From Dromiciops gliroides (lineage: Eukaryota; Chordata; Mammalia; Microbiotheria; Microbiotheriidae), in the NCBI RefSeq assembly GCF_019393635.1, contig NC_057866.1:7427723-7491722 (forward strand): a DNA stretch of 64,000 nucleotides, in the 5' to 3' direction. This document shows positions 50,145-62,259 of the stretch, piece after piece. Position numbers and translations under genes: made by a program. The notes below the pieces were generated by a model that saw only the letters and a program-made list of their open reading frames with translations, was not told where the DNA came from and ran no database searches. Each line of letters starts with the position of its first letter. Within the stretch, counting starts at the first letter, position 1.

Positions 50145-51255
50145 GTCGAATTGAGCTCTGTCATTTCTCAGCTGCGTGACTTTGGGGAAGTCTCTTACCT
50201 TTTGTGTCAGTTTCCTCCTATGTCGGACTGAGCTTTCGACCCTTGCGCCACCTGCCTCCCAGGACTGTGATGAGGAAAGCTTTCTGTAAAATCGTCTGGA
50301 AAGGGGAGAACTGTTATTCTGCAGCGGAAGGTCGGGTTCCGGTGGTCGGTCCCTGTCAGATTCGTTCTATCTGCAGAGGTTGGTGCTTCTGGATGGTATC
50401 CTGAGGCTGCAGGGATCAGAAAGGGAGAGGCAGGTGCTGGTGCCCTCCCAGGAGGCTGCACCCCACCCCTCAGCATCCCCCCCACCTGCTGGAAGCCAAA
50501 ACAAAGAAGGAAGATTTCTCTGTGTGGCTGCTGAGGATAGACAGGAGGGATATTGAGTTACCAGTGGGTGGGGCAGAAGAGCGCATCTTTCCTTCTCTCC
50601 GCCCTCCATGCCCAGCTGGTACCCACCACTACCTGCTTTGTCCCTATGCCACCTGTTGCCCCCATGCCACCTGCTCTGGCCTGAGGTTCCTTGGATGACC
50701 CTCATCCCCCAGGACTGAAGCCTCCTTCTACTTACCTGGCCTGCTCCTCCCAGGCAGCATCTCCTGATGAGGTGCCCATCCCTGCACCCGGGAAAGGTCC
50801 TGGGGGAAGGCTGGAGGTGGCTCACCCACCTTGTGTGCAATGAGGAGGGCGGGTGAATCTCCTTGTCTTCTCTGGGAGACCCACAGCTCTCAGGCTGCCA
50901 ACCCTGTCACGTGCGACCAGCATGTACAGAACTCCATCCTTGCCACCTGGAGAGGCAGCAGGCAGAGATGGAAGGAGGGGTTGAGCCAGGGGAGAAAGGT
51001 GCCCGGACAGCTCCCTGGCCTGGTGGCTCCTTCTTCCTCCCTCAAGGGTGCAGTTTTCCTGCTCGTGCCAGGGGCTGCAGGGACACATGATGGAGGCCAG
51101 GGGCCAGAAGAAGCATTGGGGCTGGTCAAAACCTGGCTGGCAGGGGTGGGGGGGACACGGGGGGGGGAGCTTGTTGGCAGCCTCTCTGAGAGCCTGACTG
51201 GTCTACCCTCTTCCCAGAGTGGGGGGGATGGGGGATAGAAGGGGGTGATGGGTTC
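50145..51255. other. Intergenic, GC-rich, with two minus-strand donor-like sites
   Basis: No coding homology. On the minus strand, GGCCAG followed by GTAAGT (exon side from 50736) and CACAAG followed by GTGGGTGAG (exon side from 50830) are good splice donors and could belong to the 5' non-coding exons that ALDH3B1 requires. Unproven. Confidence 0.3.
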
Positions 51256-51259
51256 AAGT

Positions 51260-52110
51260 CTGGCCTGAGACAAGATCCTAGCACTACAGATTAAGAGCTG
51301 GGAAGTCACTTAGAGGTCATCTAATTGAACTCCCTTATTTTACAGTGAAAAAGTAGAAGCCTCTTAGATTCCAGGTAAGTGACTGGCCTAAGGTCACACA
51401 GGTCACCAATGGCAGAGCCAAGCTCCAACCCCAGGAATCCTGACCCCAGACAATGCACACTGGCTCCTCAGCCAGAGGCACACTCAGCCAGGACCGTTGG
51501 TTGGAGCCATTCATCACAGAAAGGGCTTTGACAGCTGCCAACATGGATGGCCAGACATGGGAGGAGGAGATGGGGAGTCGTGCTGGACTCTCAGAGCCGG
51601 CTCTGAAGTTCTCTCGGGCCTCTAGAAACTCATCTTCCTGCATGGCCACATCTACTCTGACCCGACCACATCCTTGATGCCCCCCCCCCGCCCCCCCCCA
51701 CCCCCGTAGGTCCCCCTTCCTGTCCCACCCCCACCCCACCCCACCCGCTCCCTCTGATGGAAGAGGGCAGCACTCCTCCTGGATCTTGTCCTAGAGAATT
51801 CACCTCTTCTGGGCTTGACCCTGCCTCATCAGACTGAAAGCTCCCTGAGTGCAAGGACCAACTTTGGCATTTTTCTTTGTAACCTCAGAGGACTTGGCAC
51901 ATAGAAGGCGCTTAAACATGTTTGTTGACTGAATCATAGCTCAGCTACCTATTAGCTATGTGACCAGGACCATGTGTCATTAAATCTCTGTGTTCCTCGG
52001 TTTCTTTATCTGTAAAGTGAGTCAGTCTGACTCTATGTTTTTCTAAGGTCTCTCCCTGGCTTGCATTGGCAAGTGATTTACCTAAGGTCACACAGCAAGT
52101 GTGATGCCAG
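51260..52110. mobile_element. MIR and L2/L3-like scraps
   Basis: Reversed MIR at 51285-51420; L2/L3-like 3' end at 51780-51935 (AGAAGGCGCTTAAACATGTT); forward MIR at 51940-52030. Confidence 0.65.
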
Positions 52111-52330
52111 CAGAGCTAGAGGAGAAGTGCCTCCCAGCCCAGGGCAGGGACCACAGTGCCTCTGGCAGGTGGGGTCCCAAGTTCTGGGCAAGACTGCTCT
52201 GTTCTCTTTGGGGGCTTCAAGGGACCTGGATCCAGGACCATCCTAAAACTGTCACATGGCAGGAGAGCCTGGGAGCTGACCTGGTGGAATCTCAACTGTT
52301 CTATATGGTCTCCCAGAGTGTGTGGTAAGA

Positions 52331-52480
52331 GGGCAGCTAGGTGGCGCAATGGATAAAGCACTGGCCCTGGAGTCAGGAGGACCTGAGTTCAAATCCGACC
52401 TTAGACACTTGACACTTACTAGCTGTGTGACCCTGGGCAAGTCACTTAACCCTCATTGCCCTGCAAAACAAACAAACAAA
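52331..52480 (+). mobile_element. Marsupial tRNA-SINE
   Basis: Forward near-consensus copy with (CAAA)n tail; flanks share AGAGTGT. Confidence 0.94.
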
Positions 52481-52809
52481 CAGAGTGTCTGCCCAAGGAT
52501 TCTGTTTTATTCTTCTCCCCACACACCTTGTCTGGCTGGCTGGACCACTGCTGCTTGGCTCTTCATCAAAGACATCTGAGTATGGGAGCCCCTCCCCTAA
52601 TCCCAAAGACTGGGGGGGTGGGGCTGACTAGCGCCTTTCCTGCCAGGACCTTCCCTTCCCTACATAGCTCAGACCTGGGCGGGAGTTGACACAGCCCTTT
52701 CAAATGGTAAAGCCCTTTACAAACAAACATTCATTCATTGTGAGCCTCACCAGAGCCCAGAGAAAGTCAGGTGTTCAGATGACCATTGTATGGACGAGGA
52801 AGCTGAAAC

Positions 52810-53530
52810 CCAGCTCCAGTCCCCTCTTTGCAAGAAGCCTCCTCCAATCCTTTCTAATCTCTGCCTTCCCTCCATGGATTCTCTCCAATTCAGGTTCTCT
52901 GGATCTTGTTTGTCCGCAGTCCTTCCCACGTTGTTCCCCTCCTTAGACTGACCTAGAAAACAGGTGCTGTTTTTGGCCCTTTTGGGGGTATCTTTAGCAC
53001 TTACCACAGTGCCTGGCCCATAGTAGGTGCTTGTTTGATAAATGTTTATGGACGAATTGAGACTCAGAGTAACCATTCTTCCTGTGCTCACACAGCTAGT
53101 CAGTGTCAGGAAATTTCGGACCCAGTTCTTCCTGTGCCCAAAGCCAGCACTCGACCACACCAGGCAATCCATCAGCTAGGCTTGAGGGGGGCAGCTAGGT
53201 GTCAGCTAGACTCCAGTTGGATGTCCCAGAGACTTCTCCGTCCACCTGGCCAGCCGAAACAGACTCTGGTATCTTTCCCCCAAAACCGTCCTCTCTTCGA
53301 AACTCCCCTATTTCAGCCCTCGTTCTGACGTCAGGCTCCCGACCTTGGTTTCATCCTCGATTCCTCACTTTCACTCACCCCACATGTGTAGTCAGTTGCC
53401 AAATCTTGTCATTTCTACCTCCCAACATCTCTCACATCCAATCCCTTGGCTTCACTCACGTAGCCACCACCCTCATTCAGGTCTTCAACTATTGAAATAA
53501 CTTTCCTGGTCAGTCAGTAAGATCACTACT
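52810..53530 (+). mobile_element. L2/L3-like LINE scraps
   Basis: CTTACCACAGTGCCTGGCCC ATAGTAGG (3' end) and TCCTCGATTCCTCACTTTCA, GTCAGTTGCCAAATCTTGTC (RT C-terminal segment). The order shows at least two insertions. Confidence 0.7.
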
Positions 53531-53534
53531 AGGG

Positions 53535-54690
53535 GTCGTTGCTGCTGCCCAGAAACCAACAACCCCCTGTCTGTCTACTGCTATCACCAACTCACTCTGG
53601 CTCCGGAAGACTCAGTCGTGGATAAAAATGAACTGGTGCAAAGACCAAAGCAGCTGAGCCAGCCAAGACATAGGATGGCATGGCAGCCTGCATGAAATCT
53701 GTAACTGAGGAAGGGGCTGAATTATCCAGTGAAGCGAGGGATCTTCTCTCTGTTGTTTTAAGAAATGTAGTAGGAACCCAGAAGTCATCTTGGAAGGTCG
53801 CTTCAAGTATTGAGCAAAAGACAAGTTACTGAGCAAATGACCTGAGGCTGCAGAGAGAAAATTGAAACCAAACTAAGATATTTGCCTTTACACCTCTCTT
53901 TCCTGCTCTCACTTCTTCCCCCCCCTCCCTCCCCTCTCTCTGTCTCTCTTTGAATCCGTCTCTGTCGCCTCTCTGTCTCTGGTCTCTTTCTGTCTCTGTC
54001 TCTCTGTCTCTGTCTCTCTCCCCCTCTCAACCTTTATGATGCCTAGGGCTTCCAAGCAGAAAGCAAAGTTTTCTATTGAAAAAGAAAGGAGCCCACTGCT
54101 TTTATATGGGCTGTGATTGCTGCTGGTGATAGGCTATGCAATGAATGAATCCCAACCAGCATATCAAGAAGCATTTGAAATCAGCCACTGATGCTTCCTA
54201 TAAGATTGGGGTCTGACCCTGGATGTCAGGGCTCTAATAGGAGACCCTGGAACTCTCTCCCTTAATATTAACATAAAACCACATGGGGAAAATCCAAAAG
54301 CGAAGTAACATAACCTGTCCTAAATCATAATAACAAAAACACTTTGTAGGAAGCATGGATGGCAAATGGTCTACCACGCCCATTTTAGAACGAGGCTGAC
54401 CAAAGTTGGAAAGCTAGCTGATGGCTCCCTTCCTTCTACCACTGTGGCCATTCTCTTTGGGGGTGTTCAATGCCCACCCTTGCCAGCTTGTCTCTCAGTA
54501 GTCATCATTAGTGTGTGCTGGCTTTCTAAGATTCATCACTTAAGTGTCCAGTTCCACAGTAGCTTCATCCCTGCTCCCTGCTGGGAGCAGGGTTCCTTCT
54601 GGAGAGTCCATGTGGTTTTATGTTTAATATAAGGGAGGAAAAAGCTAGTTAACATTTTGCAGAGTGTTTCAGTTTTCATCTGAAATGGAC
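53535..54690. other. Intergenic with (CT)n-rich run
   Basis: A degenerate CTGTCTCT-type simple repeat at about 53915-54030; no exon or named repeat otherwise. Confidence 0.5.
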
Positions 54691-55235
54691 AATATGGGAG
54701 ATATGTGATGGAATAGACTGTGCTATAATAAGAAATGATGAGCTGGTTGATTTTAGAGAAAACATGGAAAGACTTGCATAAAATAATGAAGAGTGAAATG
54801 AACAGAACCCAGAGAGTGTTATGTACAGTAACCAGCTATATTGTTTGAAGAATAGCTGTGAACGACAAGGTATTTTGAGTATTATAAAATACTCAAATCA
54901 ACTACAAGGGATACTATGAAGGAAAGTGCTAACCCTCCCAGAAAAAGAACTGATAGAAATATGTATAGTATGGTTTTTATGCACCACATATATGTACTAT
55001 ATCGTGTATCAATACGTATATTGTAATATGTGCATTATATTAATTTCAATGCCCTGCTTTAATGGAACAGTGGGGAATAGACTGCTATTGATATTTTGTT
55101 TTTGAAAACATGGGGAGTATTTATTGAAAAAAAAATGCTGTGTTAAGTGCCGGCAATTAAAGTGGACTGACAACATTTGTATTTCTAAATCATTGTGTAG
55201 CTAAAATGCATAGGTTGGTAATAAACATGAAATGG
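54690..55235 (+). mobile_element. LINE-1 3' UTR remnant
   Basis: AAGAAATGATGAGCTGGTTG, GAGTGAAATGAACAGAACCC, TATTGTTTGAAGAATAGCTG: diverged L1 3' end followed by AT-rich sequence. Confidence 0.75.
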
Positions 55236-55239
55236 GAAA

Positions 55240-57040
55240 ATGCTCATGTCTCGCCATCCTTCGGGAAAAACACCCCTCATAGATCCTTCCATTCCACTAA
55301 CTGTACATCTCTCCTCCCTTCCCTTTGTGCTAAATTCAGTGAGAAGGCTTGTCCCCCCAGGTGTCTCTCCCTTTAGTTTTTCATGCTCTTCTGAACTCAG
55401 ACAATCTGGCTTTTACTGCATGATTCAAATAAAACTGCTTTCTAAAGTGATTAATGATTTCTGATTTGCCCAATACAATGGCTGGTTCTCAATCCTCATC
55501 CTTAATCTCTCTGCAGCCTTTGGTGTGCTTGGTCGCCTTCTCCTCGGGGATATTTTCTCCTCTCTCAGTTTTCACAGTTGGTGAAAACTGGCACTTAGCA
55601 CAGTGCCCAGCACATAGCAAGTGCTTAATTAACGCTTCTTGGATCAGAAAGAAGGAGATGGAGCTCCTGTGGCAGGGTCAGCAGGGAGGGAAGTATTACT
55701 TGATTGTAGAGTGTGTGGAGGGAGGAAAGTGTGAGAAAACGTGGGAAAGGACCACTTTGTGGGGAGGCTTCTCTAATTGATCCTGGAGGCTGTAGGGAGC
55801 CTCTGCTCTCCTCCGCTGCTACATATGCTCCCCTGGTCTCTGCTGGCCCCTTTCACCAATCCTCCTTTCTGGATCTTTGTACAGGATATGCTTGCTCATC
55901 ACTGGTGTCCTCCCAGGTCTTCTCCTCCTCTCCCTCTATTGCTGTTTCTCTGGTGAGCTCATCGGTTCTCACAGATTCAGTGATCATCTCTGTGCTGATA
56001 ATTCTCAAATCTCCCTATCCAGCCTTAACCTCTATCTCCGGTCTAGCACTCCATCCACAACATCTGGATGGGCAACATTTTTTTTGTTTGTTGTTTGATT
56101 TTGTTGAGGCATGGCCATCTTCCCAGTCACCTAGGCTCACTAAGCCAGGTGCAGCTGTGATTCCTCACTCTCCTTCATCTTCATATTCATCATTTGCTCA
56201 ATCCCTATCTTCATATCATATTTCACACACACACACACACACACCACACGCCCTTCTCTCTCCAACACTGCACCATCCTAGTACAAGTCCTTATGTCCTC
56301 ATACTTAGGGACTCTCCTTCCTCCCCTCCAATTGACTGACCTCCTAGCTTCCTTTATATGTCCCAAATAAAATCCCACTTCCTACAGGGAGCCTTCCTTA
56401 TCCCTTCTTAATTCTAGTGCCTTCCTCTGTTAATTATTTCCTATTTATCCTTGTATATATCTTTGTGTGGTGGCAATGAGGGGTTTATGTGACTTGCCCA
56501 GGGTCACACAGCTAGTAAGTGTCAAGTGTCTGAGGTCAGATTTGAATCCTCTCAGGTCCTCCTGAATCCAGGGCTGGTGCTTTATCTACTGCGCCACCTA
56601 GCTGCCCCCATCCTGTATATATCTTGCTCTGTAACATATTTGTTTTGCATTCGTCTTCCCCTTTAAAATTCTAAGCTCCTTGAGGGACAGGCACTGTGTT
56701 TTGGGTTTTTCTTTTTGCCCTCTTTTATATTCCAGCACACAGTAGGCCTTCATAAGTGTTTATGGGTTTGATTTGCTTTGACTTAGACTATTGCATTAGC
56801 CTGCCACCCCTCTCCGTGGGTCCCACTTTCTTCGTGGATTTTGGTGTGATCCCCATCACCCTCCCTCTTTCCAGCCCTTTCAACCGTCCTAGTTTTTAAT
56901 CTGCCATCTCTATAAATTCCGTTCCCTTTGATATTCCTAGACTTATTGCTTATTCATTTGCCTCAGGCAGCATCTGTTCTAATCAGACTGTACATCTTGC
57001 TGTTCCTCCCTCCATCCTGGGCACACACAGAATTTTAAAA
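55240..57040 (+). mobile_element. L2/L3-like LINE 3' regions, split by a SINE
   Basis: At least two successive fragments: AGTGCCCAGCACATAGCAAG (3' end) at 55600-55630, then ACTGGTGTCCTCCCAGGTCT, TGTGCTGATAATTCTCAAAT (RT-linked segment) from 55890, and CTCCTTGAGGGACAGGCACT at 56672-56691. A (CA)n run lies at 56225-56247. Confidence 0.7.
56466..56608 (-). mobile_element. Marsupial tRNA-SINE
   Basis: Reverse copy; target duplication TCCTGTATATATCTT versus TCCTTGTATATATCTT. Confidence 0.94.
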
Positions 57041-57118
57041 ATTTTTAACAAGAAAAAGCAGAAGAGAAAAAAAAAATCAGAAAAACTGATCAATACATTT
57101 AAAAAATATCTGATACTA

Positions 57119-57262
57119 GGGGCAGCTAGGTGGCGCAGTGGGTAAAGCACTGGCCCTGGATTCAGGAGTACCTGAGTTCAAATCTGGCCTCAGACACTTG
57201 ATACTTACTAGCTGTGTGACCCTAGGCAAGTCACTTAACCCCAATTGCCTCACTAAAAAAAA
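57119..57262 (+). mobile_element. Marsupial tRNA-SINE
   Basis: Forward near-consensus; target duplication AAAATATCTGATACT / AAAATATCTGACACT. Confidence 0.95.
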
Positions 57263-57269
57263 AAAAAAA

Positions 57270-57725
57270 TATCTGACACTATAGGCAATGATACGCCCCT
57301 TGGGAGCCCAATCTCTACAAAGGAGTGGGATGGAAGGCCCGGTACTCTCCTTTCTCTTCTTTGGACCAGCCCTGTTTTTTGTGATTCAGATGCAGTCCTT
57401 TGGGTTAACGTGAGATGATCATTGTTTAACTGCCTCAGTTTCTTGGCTCTGCTGACTTCACTTTGCACCAGTTCATGGAAGTCTTTCTGTGCTTCTCTGT
57501 ATTTATCAGATATATAGCACAGTCATATTCTGGTCCATTCATTTACAACTTGTTCAGACATTCCCCCATCGATGGGCATCGGCTTTGTTTCCAGTCCTTT
57601 GCTGCCACTGAAAAAGGGCTGCCATAAATACTTTTGTGTCTCTGGAGTCTTTTTTTGTGTCAGTGATTTTCTTGGGTATGTGCCTAGCAGTAAGATCTCT
57701 GACTCAAGGGGTATGGCCATTTTAG
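57270..57725 (-). mobile_element. LINE-1 fragment, reverse
   Basis: GACTTCACTTTGCACCAGTT, CCCCATCGATGGGCATCGGC, CTGCCATAAATACTTTTGTG: reverse complement of the L1 3' region. Confidence 0.8.
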
Positions 57726-57726
57726 T

Positions 57727-58125
57727 GAGTGGTTAAGTGACTTGCTCAGGGTCACACAGTTAATAAGTGTGTGAGGCTGAATTTGAACTCAGGTCTTCCT
57801 GACTCCAGGCCCAGCATTCTCTCCACTGTGCCATCTGGCTGCCACCCCATTTGGGGACTTTTGGCAGAAGTATTAGAGCCATTTGCCACTTCCTTCTCCA
57901 GTTCATTCTCCAGTACAGATAAGGAAACTGAGGCAAATAGGGTGAGATGACTTGCCCAGGGTCACAGAGCTAGCAAGTGTCTGAGGCCAGATTTGAGCTC
58001 AGGAAGATGAGTTTTCCTGACCCTGGGCCTGGCGCTCTATGCACCATGCCACTTCCCTGTCCCTATTTATTAACCACTTTTGGTTGTTCAGTCATTTTCA
58101 GTAGTTTCCAGCTAAGTCTGTGATA
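57727..58125 (-). mobile_element. tRNA-SINE head plus RTE-tailed SINE, reverse
   Basis: A reversed SINE (57727-57848) is followed by a reversed RTE-tailed SINE (57849-58070: GGCAGAAGTATTAGAGCCAT, GAGGCAAATAGGGTGAGATG). The RTE-tail scrap GGTTGTTCAGTCATTTTCAG begins another at 58083. Confidence 0.8.
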
Positions 58126-58304
58126 AAAGATAAGAAATCCAGGCACAGTCAGACTGGCCTTTAGCAGAATCAAGTTCTCTTGGTCAACTATCCCCAAGTG
58201 TCCCGCAGGGCTCCCGGTGACCACAGGGAGGCAGGCCTTTTACCTGACTGAGCTTCCCTTCTTCCAGGCTACCCATTGCATACACTGCAGCCAGTACGTG
58301 CATT

Positions 58305-58615
58305 GATGGTTGCTGTTTGGCCTTCATTCTGGAAGAAGATCATGACATCAGGGCAATGTCACGACTTGCCGTGAATTGGATTTAATGAGGGAGGGCTGTG
58401 CAGTCACCAGCCTCACTCTCCTCTGGAGCCATATGGGTCTGCTGGCAAGATAGATGTCAGGATGACTGAGATGGCCCAGGATGTTTTGAGTTAATTAGGG
58501 TTTAAGTGACTTGCCCAGGGTCACACAGTTACTGAGGATGATTTGAACTCAAATCGTCCTGACTTCATGGGCCAGAGTGTTCTATCTACTGTTTACCTAG
58601 CTGCCCTTCCCTTGA
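58305..58615 (-). mobile_element. Composite marsupial SINE, reverse
   Basis: An unusual internal segment (AGATCATGACATCAGGGCAA, GAGGGAGGGCTGTGCAGTCA) joined to a reversed tRNA-SINE head (GTGACTTGCCCAGGGTCACA, ACCTAGCTGCCC). The same composite is known in marsupial genomes; I do not recall its exact name. Confidence 0.65.
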
Positions 58616-58654
58616 TAGTACTCTTTCTGTGGAGGCCCTAAAACTCTCTTTTCT

Positions 58655-58815
58655 TTTCTTTCTTTCTTTTTTTTTTTTTTGCAGGGCAATGAGGGTTAAG
58701 TGACTTGCCCAGGGGTCACACAGCTAGTGTCAAGTGTCTGAGGCTGGATTTGAATCTCAGGTCCTCCTGAATCCAGGGCCAGTGCTTTATCCACTGCGCC
58801 ACCTTAGCTGCCCCC
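58655..58815 (-). mobile_element. Marsupial tRNA-SINE
   Basis: Reverse copy with long T-run. Confidence 0.93.
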
Positions 58816-59254
58816 TATTTTTCTTTTCTTTTCTTTTCATTTTTTTTGGCCCTTAAACTCTAAATGCCCCCTTTTATGCTTGGTAGCTCTCCAAGTTATC
58901 TAAATGACTCCCCTGAGAATAGCCTTAATTGACCACAGGGTGTGTCTCCCCACCATACCCATCCAGAGCGATGGGCATCTTATTCTCCAACCATCCCCAC
59001 ACATCTTTGGCAGCTCATTCTTCCTTTTCTATGCTGGACCTTTGCTTGTTTAGCATATTGCGGCCAGAAGTCAAGGGTCCAGTAGCTTTTGTGCAAGGAC
59101 CCCTTTTTCCAAGGGCCTCTCTGGGTTGCTGGGGAAGCCCATTTTCAAGTAACTCACACAGTGCAACAGTTGCATTGTCTTCCTGTACACCTTGTTCAAA
59201 ACCTTCCATTCCCCCAGATCCGACAGCATGGCAGGAAGTCAGTCAATAGTGGCC

Positions 59255-59500
59255 TCTGGGCAGCTGGGAGGTACAGTGGAGTCAGGAACACCTGACCTCA
59301 CTCACTAACTGTGTGATCTTGGGAAAGTCACTTAATTTCTGTCTGCCTCAGTTTCCTCAACTAAAACAGGGATAATAACAGTCCCTCCCTCCCAGGGCTG
59401 TTGTGAGGATCAAATGAGATGATAATTGTAAAACCCTTAGCTCAGTGCCCAGCACATAGTAGGTGCTTTATAAATGTTAGCTATTATTAGCTATTCTCAT
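59255..59500 (+). mobile_element. Mar1/MIR-like CORE-SINE
   Basis: TGTGATCTTGGGAAAGTCAC, CTGCCTCAGTTTCCTCAACT, GGGCTGTTGTGAGGATCAAA, CAGTGCCCAGCACATAGTAG: nearly full CORE-to-end order, well preserved. Confidence 0.88.
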
Positions 59501-59837
59501 CCCATGCAGTGGGTATCCTTCAAAGCAGCCACTCTGATTGAAGAACCAACACTCTAAATACTATCTGGGAAGCTGTGCTGACTCACCACTTCAACACAAT
59601 TACACAATGACATTTCAACACATACTTATGCAATGCCACTTGGGCTCACAATGACACAATATCACCTCAAAACAATTATACAACATTACCTGCACACAGT
59701 TACACAGCGGTTCCTTGAATCCAGTTTTCCAGGTCTGTTAACTAAGCATGTACAACTGCTTGTATTGATGTTCAATATTGTTTTTAATAAAATATTTCAT
59801 TTTGGGGGAGTGTTTGTCCAGAAAAAACCAAACTTTT

Positions 59838-59961
59838 GGGGGTGGGGGTGGGACAATGAGGGTAAAGTGACTTGCCCAGGGTCATATAGCTGATAAGTGT
59901 CAAGTGTCTGAGGCCAGATTCAAACTCAGGTCCTCCTGAATCCAGCACCACCTAGATGCCC
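59838..59961 (-). mobile_element. Marsupial tRNA-SINE, internally deleted
   Basis: Reverse copy; flanks share AACCAAACTTT / AAACAAACTTT. Confidence 0.9.
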
Positions 59962-59964
59962 TCA

Positions 59965-61215
59965 AAAACAAACTTTGAATGAACTGCAACCCCAACTAAT
60001 GAGATCCATTAATACAATTAGTCTCAACTTGACTCTCCCCTCCCAGATTCATTAAGATCCAAGACAAGTCCCCTTGGATGTAACCCATCTTCCACTCAGC
60101 AATGCATTTATGGTTTAGGGTCCAATGTGGGGAAGGTCAACCAATCACTGTCAGCATTTATTAATCACCTACTGTGTGCCAAACACTGTATTAAGCCCTG
60201 GGATAGGTATTTTGAATTATTATAATGTACCTAATATGTTAAGCAGTTTAAGGTGGGGGAGGAGACACAATGTCTTCATTTGTTTTATCTTATGACAAAG
60301 GTTTATTTGTTTTCTTGAAGTGGGGGTGGGGAGGATGTAGAAGAGAGAAGGGAATAGTGAGCACAGTGAAGAAGAAAACCATCAAAAACAGAAAGAAAAG
60401 AGAGTTGTCGTGGCATTTAGAGAAATGAACAGAAGAGAGACAGACAAGTGGGACAGCTTGGAAAAGAAACGTGGAGTTTGTTCTAGAATTGAAAACCAAT
60501 GGAAAGCTGTATAATTGGAGATGTGGGATTTCATAAACTATCCTCTTTTTCTGTGTTTTGCATGAGGAAATGCTAGTGTTTGTCAATGTCAGCCAAGTTA
60601 AGAATAACAGAAAGATAGTATTCTCAAAATACGAATCCGCCAAGGAAGAATCAGGGGCTCTTCCGAAGCTGAGGCTCAAAGGAATGGCCAAAAATCTTGA
60701 TTTTCTTTAGTGTATCTCTTGCTTAAACATATCTGGTCTTTTGGCGGAAAAATCAGAGCCGATAAAAGTAATACTAGATCAGTGAATTCTCTCCAAATAA
60801 TGATGACTGAAGCAGGCTAATTATTGAATATAATAGGCACCAATGAGGTCAAATTTGAATTGTTGAATGGGGGATCTCCACAGGAGTACAATATGCCACC
60901 CTCACCATCACTTTGTAGATTATTTTATGAAAGAAGAGAAGGTGACACATGACTTTTTGTTATTGTTTTAAAAAATATGGATGTGGCTACATGAAAAGCA
61001 GAAAAGACTGTTGAAAGCTCAGTTCTCACTCAGAGACCCAGGCACTTCCCAAGTTATCTGACATCAACTTGTACCTTGCTAATAGACCAGGAAGGAAATA
61101 CACATTAAAAAAGCGAAACTTTCAAAAAAAAATAAAGCAAACTTGTCTAATTGGATCAGAAAGCAAAGTAAAAGAAAAAAACATCTGAGCATCTATTCCT
61201 AAATAAATGTAACCT
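59965..61215. other. AT-rich intergenic stretch
   Basis: A tail-type repeat scrap at 60150-60200 (TATTAATCACCTACTGTGTG). No coding homology; open frames are chance. Confidence 0.5.
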
Positions 61216-61224
61216 TCTTCTCCT

Positions 61225-62205
61225 CCAAGGTAGACTGAGAGACAAGCTTTCAGGGACTACCATTTCCTAACAAAGGGGGAGAAGTCTTTTATGTCTCAGA
61301 AATGTCTTGGGCTCCCTAGCTAGATGGATGCTCCCATTGCTGCCTTAGATGACGCTGACTCCAACCCCACTGGCTGGCTTCTCCTCTTTTTCCCAAGGTG
61401 CTACTCAGTTTGTCTTCCCACAACACAACCTCCCTGCACTGTAAGCACACAGTCTCATGGGAAATGGAGTTTTAGAAACTTTCCCATAGAATTGTTATGG
61501 GCACAGAGCACCCCAGAAGTTCTCTGGGTTACGTCAAAGAAACTTCTCCTGAGAAACTAATCCAAAGGACAGGACACACTAAAGAGATAAGTGGAATCGC
61601 AATCCCAGGACTCCCACCCTTCACTTCTACGTCTCCCTCACCCCTGGGGAGATAGGATAGGTGTGGCTGATGACTTTTGTGGCCTTGAGAAGCAAAGGAG
61701 ATGGCTTGAGACGATCCTCAGCCACCCCGCACCCAACTCCTCCCAGCCACCACCAGTGGGGGAGGGTCCTCGTTCACTAAGGGAACTTTCTACATGTAAG
61801 ATGATCCTCCCCCATCCAGATACTCTATAAAAGATCTACCTGGCTCCCTGCTTGGAGGAGATTGGTATCTCTGAGCCACGCTTCCTGCTGCTATGCCTGT
61901 CCTCCCCATGAGAAGAAGTCCAAGGATTTCTCTCTTCGTTCCTCATTCCCAGCCCCCACCTAAATAAACTCCAGTGGTTTTGTGTGCAAAAGGGTGCAAT
62001 TCTTTTTTTTTTTTCAGGGCAATGGGGGTTAAGTGACTTGCCCAGGGTCACACAGCTAGTCAGTGTCAAGTGTCTGAGGCTGGATTTGAACTCAGGTACT
62101 CCTGAATCCAGGGCCAGTGCTTTATCCATTGCACCACCTAACTGCCCCAAGGGTGTAATTCTTTAAAGAGGAATTCCTAAGGACCCCAAACCCCTACCCT
62201 ATTTT
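61225..62205 (+). mobile_element. Solo-LTR-like fossil (endogenous retrovirus, class unresolved), with inserted SINE
   Basis: A block with the landmarks of a retroviral LTR in order: a long 5' part (U3-like), TATAAAAG at 61826-61833, then AATAAA at 61963-61968 followed by a GT-rich stretch. A SINE (62005-62148) sits near its right end. No internal viral genes flank it, so it would be a solo LTR. Ends are approximate. The age predates the SINE insertion. Confidence 0.55.
62005..62148 (-). mobile_element. Marsupial tRNA-SINE inside the LTR-like block
   Basis: Reverse copy; target duplication AAGGGTGCAATTCTT (61990-62004) and AAGGGTGTAATTCTT (62149-62163), one difference. Confidence 0.95.
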
Positions 62206-62259
62206 CCCATGTCAGAACCATCATTCTCTGGATCCCCCTATTCTGGGAAATGCACTGAA

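Noticed and set aside
55713-56339. 208-codon plus-strand open frame
   Set aside because: Derived from an L2/L3-like LINE 3' region and a CA repeat.
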